From the NCBI GenBank assembly GCA_018417955.1, contig JACTVC010000004.1:1488001-1552000 (forward strand): a stretch of DNA of 64,000 bases. Direction: 5' to 3'. Origin of the DNA: Laccaria trichodermophora (lineage: Eukaryota > Basidiomycota > Agaricomycetes > Agaricales > Hydnangiaceae). The position numbers were made by a program, and so were the translations under genes. Below, in pieces: positions 33,429-44,308 of the stretch. Each line of letters begins with the position of its first letter. Position 1 is the first letter of the stretch. The notes under the pieces are model-generated. The model was not told the DNA's origin and made no database searches. It saw nothing but the letters and a program-made list of their open reading frames with translations.

Positions 33429-35043
33429 TCAGGGCATAGAAACCTTGCACACTTTAACGGAGAAACGGCACTCACTGTGCTCATATTTTGCTTGAGGGGG
33501 GTCGCTGGGTCTTGATTTTCTTGGGAATGCGTGGCTGTGGCTGTGCACAAACCGAGTGCGACTAGCATCTTCTCCCACCATGAAGACGTTGTTCATGTCG
33601 TCGTGCTGAAATGCGTGAGTAGAGGTGTTGAGTATATACCATGCAAGGTGATCTGTAGGATGCATGATCAGGAGCTCCGAAGAAAAGTCGCTGAGGGGAC
33701 ATACATGAAACCTCAGCGACAAGACGGTCACTTATGAAAGCCAAAAGGTGACCACCAGATGTGCGTCTCATTTTGTCTTTGATCCCAGTCACTTGAGTGT
33801 GGTTGACGGCTAGAAAGGTGTTGCCTGAGTATGGGCTTCTGACTCTGTACAAAGCAAGGTTTTCGAGACGTATAAAAACTGACATCGTTTGACTAACTGC
33901 ACAACAGAAAGTTATCAGCAAAACGAAGTTGAAAGAGCCTGACAGGACACGTACTGCCTGAGTGTCATACGTTCCCGATGCCATGAATTATTACGCCCCG
34001 GAATCAAAGCTCAGAAATCAGCGTGTGTTAGCTTTCTCCTTCATGAGAGGTTGCACACACACACCAAGTTTCGAGCGCAGGAGCCAAGTGAAAGATTCAA
34101 GTCCATGGAAACGAAGAGCAAAGATTTGAGCTTGTAGAGGAGGCGCGCGAACGGTAGCTAGATTATAGGCGTAGAGTTGGCAGAATCGATGGTAGATGAG
34201 GACGCCGTTGCTTCGAATTTGAATAGCTCCCGTGTCGGCGTCACGGTTGGTTCATCATATACGGGACGGTGGGCTCGTTTGTGTAAACTCGATGCCTCAG
34301 AGTTGCCACGTCATTGACCCTGCAAAACGATAGTGTGATTAGCTCGTCGTCGAAAGTCAGAGGTGTTGGAGCCGTACCCAAAGCAAGAGAACGTATGCGA
34401 CGTCTCCCAGTGCTATACGTATAGGACGTGGTCCAAAGAGATTTAATGCACCGTAGAGAGTCGAGTGCGTCGGAAGTTGAATGTGTCTTGGTAGATCTTG
34501 AGCCTGACCATAAGAAACTGTGGCCACAACGTAGGTAAGAACGGCAGATGGGTATTGAACTGCCCTTTATTAATGAAGATGCTTAGCATGAATTGATCGG
34601 TCAAAAAATCAATGTTCATACCTGCGATGAACCACTGGTTTTGGTTCTGCTCCTCCACAACTACCCTCTCCTCTGCACCTCATCAGAGTCTCATTTCTGC
34701 TGCGAGTCGTCCTCGGAACATCGGCGCTGAGACTGGAACTTATCCCTTGCGTGAACCGATTCCGAGGAAATGGTACGGTACTAATGAACGCATCGTCAAA
34801 GCTGAAACTTGGAGACAGATAGAGCGTGGACGTACCGTACAAATCCATGACGCAATATTTTGGACTCATCCTCAAATCCTCAAGGCTCATGTTGACGGGC
34901 AGGGCATATGTTTCTTGAGAAAGCGTCATGGACGGTGACCGGTATGCGCCAGTAGGAGACTTGAGCAGCACTGGATGACTTGTCAGCAAGAAGAGGGCTG
35001 GATGAATCTGAGAGACACGTACTCGATTACCCTGAAGGGACAC
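33429..35043 (-). CDS. hypothetical multi-exon gene H, copy A (probably decayed)
   Basis: No family recognised. Minus-strand exons: 35043-34609 (NRVRVSQIHPALFLLTSHPV; SLEDLRMSPKYCVMDLYGTS), 34658-34443 (FIAGMNIDFLTDQFMLSIF; PTLWPQFLMVRLKIYQDTFN), a short piece near 34330-34250 (VNDVATLRHRVYTNEPTVPY) and 33984-33562 with a hydrophobic stretch (SGSFNFVLLITFCCAVSQ). Related sequence occurs at 49250-50070, at 39290-39900 and as a fragment at 57290-57490, so this is a small local gene family. Exon borders are approximate and I could not verify a full open frame. Confidence 0.35.
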
Positions 35044-35135
35044 ACATGGTGCTGGTGGGTACAGCCTAAAGCAGCCTTGTGTTTGTCGTCAGAGGGAGGT
35101 GGTCAGGGGCAACGTCAAAGACACTCACCTTACAT

Positions 35136-35965
35136 CAAGGGGCTGCGACGGGAAGATCCCGAGACATCCCACTCCCCCAACCATGTACCATCAGCAACCC
35201 AAATGGGTCAAGTCTGCATTTAGTAAATCAGCTACGGACCGTCTAAATCAGGAAGGCAAATGGGAACAACGTGAGTATTGAGTTGAAGAAAATTAGATTA
35301 CAGCGTCCTTGCAACGTCCAATACATGAAATAAAAGTTATTCTAAATCCCATGATGACCCCTCTTCATGGTAGACAGAGTCGATTTTGATGACGTGGCTC
35401 GTTTCTGTGCGCGCGGCTCAAGCGCCACTTCCCTATTAACTTCATCATCACACCCAGATTCTCTTCATCTTCTCTACAGTCAGCCGTCTCATCTGGATAA
35501 CCTGGACAATGTCGCTATCTGGGTATTCGTTGGAAACTCTCCACTCGTCGGTCTTGAAAGCAGGTATACCCATTATAAATGGAGGTGGGAATGGCATTAT
35601 AAGTTTTAGGAGCACGAGGCATATTTCTGAAGGGTTGGTTGAATGTTGAACATAGATGTATATGCTTGCACTGATATGTTATGAGGTACGATATTCTGTG
35701 ATCGATTTCTGACTATTTATACAGAATTTTCAAGTACAAGAAGGTTTGACAAGGTGGGACAATGATCTTCTTAGCGAGAACACACTTATTAATCCATAGA
35801 TGGATGAGCAAAGGTCAGTAAAGCTGAGAAATGAGGATCTGAGCGAGCGCTGCCTCCCTAGTACCTGGCTAATTTACTATATGCAGACTTGACCCATTTG
35901 GGTTGTTGATGGTACATGGTCTGGGGAGTGGGATGTCTGCGGGATCTGCCGGTTGTAGCCCCTTG
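35136..35965. mobile_element. 830-bp non-autonomous hAT-like element
   Basis: Long inverted ends of about 100 bp starting CAAGGGGCT, with an 8-bp target duplication CCTTACAT (35128-35135 and 35966-35973). Eight-base duplications are typical of hAT. The interior has a short open piece (VDRVDFDDVARFCARG at about 35370) that may be captured coding DNA. Absent at the matching place in copy B (about 50390). Confidence 0.88.
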
Positions 35966-36140
35966 CCTTACATGGGTGTAAAACGGATCATAATTACATA
36001 AATGATATCAGTGGATAGAGATTGTGTGGGACGGGTCTGCCAAACATTGAACTCAAACGACCACCTTGCTCACTCCGACGCAACATGATTGACACCTTGA
36101 CGGACTTGTTCAATCGTCTATAGGGACACGGGCACGTTTC

Positions 36141-37580
36141 ATGGCGCCAAAACACAAACCAAGAGACGCGGAGGAGTGTAATCACGGAGCAACATGAAGC
36201 ACCTGAAGTTTCCAAGGTCTCCGAACGTTTCCAAGCCTCATTGGCTCGGTTCGCCTTTTCCCACTGGCATTCTTCAAATAAGGCACACAGCCACGACAAA
36301 GCCACAACGACCCAGATGAGTCCACAAAATCAGGATCATGCAAAAGAGCTGGACAGCCCAGTACCCTCAAGCTCTTGCGTAAAGGACCTGAGGACTAGAA
36401 AGCGGTCGATTTCAGCACTCGGAAAAGGTCCCAATGAACCGGTCGGTCGTTTGGAACCTGGCTCTCCCTCCAAGAAACAGAAACAGGGGTATGCCGAGCC
36501 ATCTACGTACGCTCACCTGCGGGAACTTCGGAATCACTTGCGTAGTGGGTTAGATGGTGAGTCAATCAAAGCCGCATGAACATTCCAAACCAACTTCTCA
36601 AATTCTCGTTTAGTAGTTTTTTGTGGTATTAAGTGAGTTCGTCGGACCCCCAACTTCTCTCCACTGACATGCTTTTGATTGATCTCAGCCCAGGTCAAAC
36701 GTCTGCTGAGATAGGGCACCACTTTGGTGGTCCAACAAACCACTTCTGGAGCTGCCTGTACGAATCAGGCTTCACGACACGACTTCTCCGTCCTCAAGAA
36801 GACTTCATTCTCACAGAACTGTTCTCGATCGGGATGGTACGCCTATCCCCCTTTCATTAAGCACGACACGGGAACTCACATATTCAATCATAGACAAATC
36901 TTGTTGATCGTCCAACTGCTGAGGTACCGGTACTTACCTCTCATGCAAAGTTCCCAATCACCGACCGATCTCATCATCCGTAGCAAAGCGAGCTATCCAA
37001 AGCCGAGCAAATCGCGGGAGTTCCTGCTCTCCTCTCCAAGATCGCCACACACCGCCCAAAAATTGTATGCTTTGTTGGGCTGGGAATTGCGGACATCGTC
37101 AAATCCAAGGTGATGCCGGTAATTGTGAGATTGTCTTCGTTCTAGCTTCCGTCACTTACTCGTCAACAGGCTGGAAAGGGCCGAAGGACGAAGGCGGCTA
37201 TCGGAATCCAGCCTTACAAGCTTCAGTATCTAGATGAACAAGGCAAGGAAATACGCTCTTATTAAGCATCGATGGATGGTAATTTGGTTCTTTGACAGCA
37301 CGCCCCAAGGAAACCCTCTTCTACGCTGTGTCGAGCACATCAGGTTGTGTGGTTACGTACCAGGCGAGTTCTCGTCTAGAAGCTCCCCATTTCAGTTTTT
37401 CTAATTCCAAACTTGTAGAAAAAGGACAAGGTGAACCAGTTCAAGTCTTTGAAGTCGGTCTTGGAATCTCTATGGAACAACAATGTTGATACCTCCTCTC
37501 TTCACGCTCTCCAATTGAATGATCTACAATGTGTAATTTCATGTCCCACCACGCAAATGTATATAGTCTTATCAATGTAA
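36141..37580 (+). pseudogene. TDG/Mug-type mismatch-specific thymine/uracil DNA glycosylase, copy A
   Basis: Base-excision repair enzyme that removes T or U from G mispairs. Eight exons can be traced: 36141-36556, the 19-nt exon 36614-36632, 36689-36836, 36894-36923, 36984-37118, 37170-37242, 37299-37363 and 37419-37580. Spliced, the catalytic motif reads VVFCGINPG with the Asn codon split by an intron, then GHHFGGPTNHFW, IVCFVGLGIADIVKSK, GIQPYKLQY and the second active-site loop VSSTSGCVVTYQ. Compared with copy B, exon 1 has lost 17 bp near 36174, giving a stop 18 codons in. A later in-frame ATG near 36316 could still give the catalytic domain. Two introns have GC donors (after 37242 and 37363). 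The catalytic part looks intact. Confidence 0.8.
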
Positions 37581-37827
37581 TCTTTCAACTGTTCTTTTTC
37601 GTACTCCATCATGCGTTGACAAGTGGCCTCGAAGGGGAAGTTTCCCATGATGGGAGGCCAAAAGTTGACTATTTTCGTGAAGCAAGCTCTATACAATGAA
37701 TACCGAGAACGGATGGCGCATTTTGAAACAATGTCCAGCTCCGTTCTCAACGAAAACAACAAGAAATGATTGAGCAACTACAAAAAAAGATACAAATACA
37801 CAAATCATAATGCATAAGCCCTGAAGT

Positions 37828-39115
37828 CTACTCATCCTCATCGCTATCCATATCCTCATCACTATCGCTATCCTCTCCTTCGAGCACCTCAATGGGTTCG
37901 AGACCAATGTCGTGGTCAGCACCAACGTAAGAATCACAGATAACATAGAGCTTCAATGAGTGAGTGCCCTTTGGCAACGTAAACTCAAGTTTAACGGCAA
38001 GGCTCTTCGTCACTGTGACTCGCTTGATGACGAGGAGCTGGCGGGAGGCAGGGTCTCCGACAACGAGCCACCAATTTGCCAACTTCTTGAGGGGATAGAA
38101 TGGTGCAACAACCTTTTGGTCACCATCGTCTTCCTCGTCTGCATCACGTGCCAGCGATACTTGAAGGATGATTGGTGCACCTGTGGTGTGTTCTCCTTTG
38201 ACGAGCTCATGGGACTGGTAGCTACCACTTACATCATGTACTCCTGAGCTGTACCATAGGAGTTCCTGCTTAGCTGCCACAAATGAAATGAAATGAATTT
38301 TCATTCATTCATGGCACCTGTTTCATTCTTGATAATTTATTCTGTTTCATTCATTCCTGGCAACTGTTTCATTTTTTTATTTCATTCCTCCATGGCAACT
38401 GTTTCATTCTTTGCTTCATTCTTCTCAGGTGCCTATTTCATTGTTAGAGCTGGGAAAATGATTATGTAATTGATGCAAAATATTTAAGTGCCTTAATTGG
38501 CAACAGCATGCCTATCTTGTTATGTATTTGAGCCTCAAATCCAAAAGTACCCCCATATGACCCCCCACACCACTGCAGTAGGGCACAACACACATCAGGT
38601 ATAATTGTATATCATTTCCTTATTTAGGTGTGTATTAAAACATTGAAATTGTTGCCTGAAAGAATGAAACAAAGATGAAATAAATGCCTGAAAAGAATGA
38701 AATGAAAATTCCACAGCAATGAATGAAAAATGAAATGAAACAGTTGCCAGGAATGAATGAAATGAAGCAAAGAATGAAACAGTTGCCATGGTGGAATGAA
38801 ATGAAAAAATGAAACATTCGCCAGGAATGAATGAAACAAAATAAATTTCATTCTTGCCAGTAGAAATGAAGAAAAAATCGAAATGAAATGAAATGAAACA
38901 AAAAATATTTCATTGTCCATGGCAATGAATGAGAATGACTTGGAATGAAACAGGTGCCATGAATGAATGAAAATTCATTTCATTTCATTTGTGGCAGCTA
39001 AGCAGGAACTTCTATGGTACATGCCAGGTGTTACATGATGTAAATGGCAGCTACTAGTGCTCATGGGAAATATCCAAGGTGGGGTAGGAATGGACAAATG
39101 TTGCGACGCCTGAAA
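37828..39115 (-). pseudogene. BRR2-type spliceosomal helicase, last exon, copy A
   Basis: BRR2 unwinds U4/U6 snRNA during spliceosome activation. Only the C-terminal end of the second Sec63 domain is here: HELVKGEHTTGAPIILQVSL, APFYPLKKLANWWLVVGDPA, DSYVGADHDIGLEPIEVLEG and an acidic tail ending at 37828. The exon is cut by the element at 38214-39058; its other half (VATFVHSYPTLDIS) lies at 39068-39115. Upstream sequence is unrelated. It is convergent with the TDG gene. Confidence 0.85.
38214..39058. mobile_element. 845-bp TIR element with 9-bp target duplication (MULE-like)
   Basis: Inverted ends of more than 100 bp (ACTGGTAGCTACCA versus ACTAGTAGCTGCCA outermost), flanked by the direct repeat GCTCATGGG (38205-38213 and 39059-39067). 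Copy B has the uninterrupted site at 52651-52659. The interior is largely GAATGAAATGAAAC-type low-complexity repeats and codes for nothing. Nine-base duplications are typical of Mutator-like elements. Confidence 0.92.
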
Positions 39116-39289
39116 TGATGTGAGCTTTGCCCTCCCAGTTCTCCATACCCAAGTATTGTTGTCGCTGATCTGCACGAGCGACAGTTATACTTCGTGCGCT
39201 GTAGGACGATACTTGACGTCGAAGAGGGCCTTAACTGAATGAGGGAAGAGTAGCCCTTCGGCAGGCGATGAAGAATGGCGTTGTGAGGT

Positions 39290-39900
39290 CGATCTTGGTT
39301 CCTCGCTGTCGCTGCAAAGGCCTTGCTACGTCACGGATCCTACAAAAGACCATTTCATCAGCTCATCGTCAAGCGGCAGCGGTTATGTCATACCAAAAAC
39401 AAGAAATATTCTCGTAGTACCATTCGATACCTCCACGACCCAGGGTAGAACTCCAATCCTACTCATTCCACCGCTAATCGTACATTGTGCTCTTTTGGGT
39501 TGGTCCGACATTCACTCAACATGAGCCTGGATTATCGCATTACCACAGGATTGTCTTCATTGGGGTGAGCCGTTGGTGGAGCCGCGAAGTGGTGAGATAT
39601 AGGTGAGTGGACAACAAGAACAGTGTGGTCACGGTGCACAGGGTAGCAGACTGAGCAGAGGTGAGTTGATATGAATGGATGAACCACCCTCTAGTGATGG
39701 TGCTTTCCAAAGGGAAGCGTGGCCCGAACTATGGCAGACACCACAACATGTTCAGTGTTGCGCGACTGGCCTCTCCTCTGCGCGGCGAGGTCCTACGCTC
39801 AATCTTCATGATCCTGAACGCGTGATGGGCATTTTCCAGCAAGTCCATGGAAGGGGGAATGTACCGTAAACTTCAGCGACAAGACAGTCGCATATGTAGC
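39290..39900 (-). pseudogene. gene H, diverged third copy (fragment)
   Basis: Nucleotide blocks resemble 34300-34400, 49320-49420 and 33690-33740 (for example CTCATCGTCAAGC and CAGCGACAAGACAGTCGC). It fills the place where copy B carries the rest of the BRR2 gene. Highly decayed. Confidence 0.4.
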
Positions 39901-40019
39901 ATTGATATTTACAACCGAATTGCTCTCTCGACCCGTCGTCGATCTCTCAATTCATTTGAGGATTTGTTGACGCAGCGATAGCCTTTCCCCAATCATCCGC
40001 GAACCAAGATTACGGTGGT

Positions 40020-42240
40020 GAAGCATTCGCAGGGCACTAGGAAACCGACACGGCCTGAGGGTTATAAGCGAAAAAGTAGTTGGATGAGTAGAGATAGGTA
40101 CGCACTGCTGCCTCAAACCTATCTCGTATCGTATATCCCTTGTGCGGTGGACTTTCCAAAATCTTTACCCGCTTAGAAGCTTGTGCGTGAAGCATGGTCT
40201 GTCAATGAGCAATTGCAAATGACAGATTGGGCTCTCACCTGAGCGCTTCAATCTGCTCAAAGGTGATGATTTCCTCATGAGCGATTGTCGAGCAGTAGAT
40301 CTGGACAGACTGAGTCCCAAATATCATCAAGTGTAGATTCCAGGCAGGCGAACGGTGGAAGTTGGCGGAGAGGATGGACGTCGATCAAATTCATGTTGAC
40401 TAACATTTGTTTTCTTTCCACCACCATCAAAGATGTGCTCAGGACCTGCACTATCAACGAGTTGCCTCAGCTCATCAAGCGAGCTAGGTCATGAAGTAAG
40501 TATCTTGTTTTTATAGTTCAATGATCACGTCTAACTTATGGTGATCACCATCTCAGCGCTGTGGATTCGGAGTCGATGACTGTGACCGGCTTCGAAGATT
40601 GGGGTCACCTTGATTTGGAGACGTACAGTTGATACGCTGAAGACGTTTAGAATCGAAAGAAGTGGTCTTTTCAAGGTGTGTAAACCATTGTGTCAAATAA
40701 ACCTCAGTACTCAGACGTCCAATGCGCGAATACAACAGAAAGGCTATTGTATATCCTTTGCGACGTTTTACCCTTGTTCTCAACCAAGGCAGGAGCGTAC
40801 CCCCCTTTCTCCTTCCCTATCTCATACACAACCCCACGTTCTTCCTGAGCTACAGATGCTTCTCTGAGGTATGTACTGCTTCACATGTTATTTAATGGAT
40901 TGATCTGACACCAATTTCCACAAAGCTGTGAACAATGACAACACGTCCTTCAAAGGGCGATAAAGCTGGACGCTGCACGTAATCACAATCACATCCCCTC
41001 AGATTTCCCTCCACTTTTCAACTCAACGATCTCTCCCGCCAAATGACAACGCCCTTCCCATCGATTGACACAGCCTAAATCTTCCGCTGACAGTCTACAC
41101 ACCAGCTCGACATCATTAGCAGATGAACGGCCAGAGCTATACGACCCCGCCATCAACCCCATCCCACCGCGCGATGATGAGCAGTGTCTCTCAGCGGACT
41201 CTTCGATAATGAACGGGGGGAGACACATATACTGCAATCCAATCCCTGCTGGAGGAGGAAGAAAAAGGGGATGGGAACGAACGGCCCAGTCTATTGAGGG
41301 CAGGCGGAATGAGAAATTTCGGGTTTGACGACCACCTATCCAATACCCCGCCGATGACATTGAGGATGCACCTTTATCCCGTCCTCCTCACCGCAGCAGT
41401 AGTGGCAGCACGCCTACAACAACGCTAACTACCCAAACTTTGATTTCGATGCCGCTCCATCAGACATATCCACCATCCAAAAAATCAAAGCAACTGAAGC
41501 AGCCGAGGTGGAGGCGAGGGATGGTGAGGAAGGAGATGAAGAGGCTTGTGGAGGGTGGTGTGGTTGGCGATGGAGACGGGTTGCAGAGGAGTTATTGGTT
41601 GGCGCTGCTTAGGTGTCTCAGTGGGGCGGGACTACGGCTATCTTTCTGTCAGGGTCTCCCTCTCCCTCTCACTCTCAATCCCAGCATTTGAGAGGAGGAT
41701 TGGCGCTTTGTTTCCGCTGAGCCAGATGACGAACATGCCAATCTCAACGGAGGCATCTACGCACGCAAAAACTCAAAGAGCCGCACTCACTTGAACTCGA
41801 ATGGATGGACATCAAATTCACGTCATAATAGCTCTTCGTTGAGCCGTACCTCCACATCTGCCTCTGACCAAGCTCAACAACACAACTGACAATCCGCCCT
41901 TCCTGTCATTGGGAAACTGCCACCAGGTGCACTGATCCGTCCACCAGCCTCGACTGGCCCTGCTCGGCGGTGCTTGGACTAACGATCTGAGCCCCGCTGA
42001 CGCTGAACGTGGAAGAGGAAGGTGATGCGAGGGAGGGGGATCGTGAGGATGTGTTTGACCTTGATCTTGATTGGGAGGTTGAGGGTTTGAACTTCGGGTT
42101 TGAGAGATATTGGGGGAGTAGGTACTCCTTCAAAATGAAGGTTCACTGGCACTGCTCTTCTGTTACACCCCATTGCACCATTCTATTCTCGTCGTTAGTT
42201 TACGACAGTTCTTCTGTGGCTTTTCAATTTGCCCCTTGAT
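40020..42240. other. duplicated region without recognised gene, copy A
   Basis: Similar to 54700-56780 for most of its length. Open pieces on both strands include an acidic piece starting YNNANYPNFDFDAAPSDIS at about 41415 (+), which is also present in copy B at about 56040. No family recognised and no full frame could be assembled. Confidence 0.45.
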
Positions 42241-44308
42241 TACATTGGAAGCATTTTATTTAATATGTCAATATACATGTGCCTAGCAGTCCCATGTTAA
42301 TTGCATTTGTTTGTGCATATTTACTTTAGCACAGTAGTACATCAAACATGTGACCATAATGTGCCCATTAGACACATTTTGGTCACATATTAAATAAACA
42401 AATCAGCCTCATATGATGGCCCATTTTGAAGGGCATATTTTTTCTGTGGCCAGGAATTCCATGATATTTGCATCTTGGAGCTTACTTGAATTAAATTTCA
42501 AATGTGCATGGTAAGCATATGGGAAGGATATGGGAGAGCATTAATGCCTCCAATCAACATTTGCTTAGTACTTACTCATGTGCCCATTGGCCAAATAGCC
42601 AGTTCTCCCCTGTGTTGTGCAGCTTCACCAAAGCTTCACCTCAAAAATCCAGCATCTTACACTTGTTCTGTGGCTGCTACACGTTCAGGGTGTCATGGTG
42701 TAGGAATGGCAGAGCCAGTGGGCTTCATTTGTATAAGGTGTGTTTATTATGCTGTGCTGGTTCCCACCAATTTGAACTAATTTCTGTAATCAGAGACAAG
42801 TATCATCCATCCCTCCATTCTCCTTTCCCCACCATTCACTGAAACGCTGGCACTGTCCTCGACAACAAACAGGTACGCACTGCATCAGTTTAAAATCAAA
42901 AGCTAGTTGCATTTTTAGCTGTTCAAAAAACATAATGGGAAGCCGTCACCACTTCAGCCATAGCGACTGGAATCCCGTTATTGACAATTACACATGAACA
43001 TCACGCTGTATTCCTCTCCATCAGGACACCCTCCTCCCAACTGGAGACTCAAGCTCTGCATCGCAATTTAGAGTCCAGCCGTTTTGAAAACGGGCTTTGT
43101 TGATCTCATCTTGTCATCATGACCTTTCTCTCGCATTGTGAGTTTCTATCCTCCTGCTTTGAACCTTGTGGCCCTGAACCATTTTCTAGAGGTAAAAACC
43201 GACGAGACTGTCCATTGTTGTCATTCCAGGCCTCAGCTTTTCCCTTCTGCTCTTTTTTTTGCAACAAATCACATTCTATATGCAGCTGCCAAAGCTTTAT
43301 ACCCATACCATGGTCCTTGTAACTACAGTTCCTCTCAGTGGTACATCCTGCTTTGTCCTTAATTACCAGGTTGAGGTGACCTGACATTTTGTAGAAGGTA
43401 AGGTATAGCCAATGGCCCTGAGCATTACGCTTCGCTGCTACAAAACTGGCAGCTCAATTTTCCTTTCTGTCCACTCACCCACATGAGCTGACAGGAATTT
43501 CACAAGCAGGATATGTTTATGACAAGGTTTGTCTGTTGATAATTGATCAATTGAGGGAAGTAGAACACACCTCCATATGTTTGTCCTTACCAGTTCAACT
43601 CCTCTAAGCTGTAAGTCCCTATTCGACCATAGCCCATTTTTCTTTTTCAATAATGTGCTGGATATGAACCGCTCAAATGGCAAGCATTACTCTACCACAG
43701 GCCAAGCCATCATATGATCTCATATATCCAACCAGCCTCTTCTTCTTTGTACAGTTCTGGGAATTGCGCCTCCCTTGCCTGTGCCTGTTCTGTGATGACC
43801 ATCAGAACATCCTCTGCACTGTAAGTGCCATGGAAGGACAAGGCTGAATTGATGACATGAGGTAGCAGAATTAACTAAATGCACTGGGGGATGGCAGCTG
43901 GAACAGGTTGAGAAGGTTACAACCACTGTTATGAGGTAACTCAAATGTTTTGTTGGATTCTAGCAATGTTTGTCTCCTATTCATGTTCATAAATTTGTTT
44001 GCTCTCAAATTGATCTCACTGATTTGCTTTTAATACTCTACAACTTAATGTTCATGAGAACTTCCTGCCCAGCAATCCAAATCATTCAGAGGGCCAAACT
44101 CAGCTGCATAAGGGTTAAGTCCCATGCTTTTTATTTCCATGTGCACAAGACATTTGAATTATTTTTCTACTTGAAAAATTGGAAGCAGAGGATATTTTTA
44201 ACAAGACAATGACATAACAAACAGGAAATGGACTCATTAATGCCAGCCAATGGCCCTAAAGGTAAGTTTTTACAATGCAGGCACTATGTGAAAACATACT
44301 GATACTAT
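42241..44308. other. AT-rich, CpG-poor sequence, no gene seen
   Basis: About 2 kb of low-CpG DNA between the duplicated segment and the NLR-like gene. It may be decayed transposon sequence, but no ends or coding were identified. Confidence 0.45.

Larger units (their letters stand above)
34240..42140 (+). repeat. segmental duplication, copy A
   Basis: Similar in order and orientation to 49260-56700. Shared parts are gene H, a TDG glycosylase gene, the BRR2 3' end, and the 40-42 kb region. Copy A has a hAT-like insertion (35136-35965) and a 9-bp-TSD insertion (38214-39058) that copy B lacks. It has lost most of the BRR2 part present in B, with 39115-40020 in its place. Confidence 0.85.
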
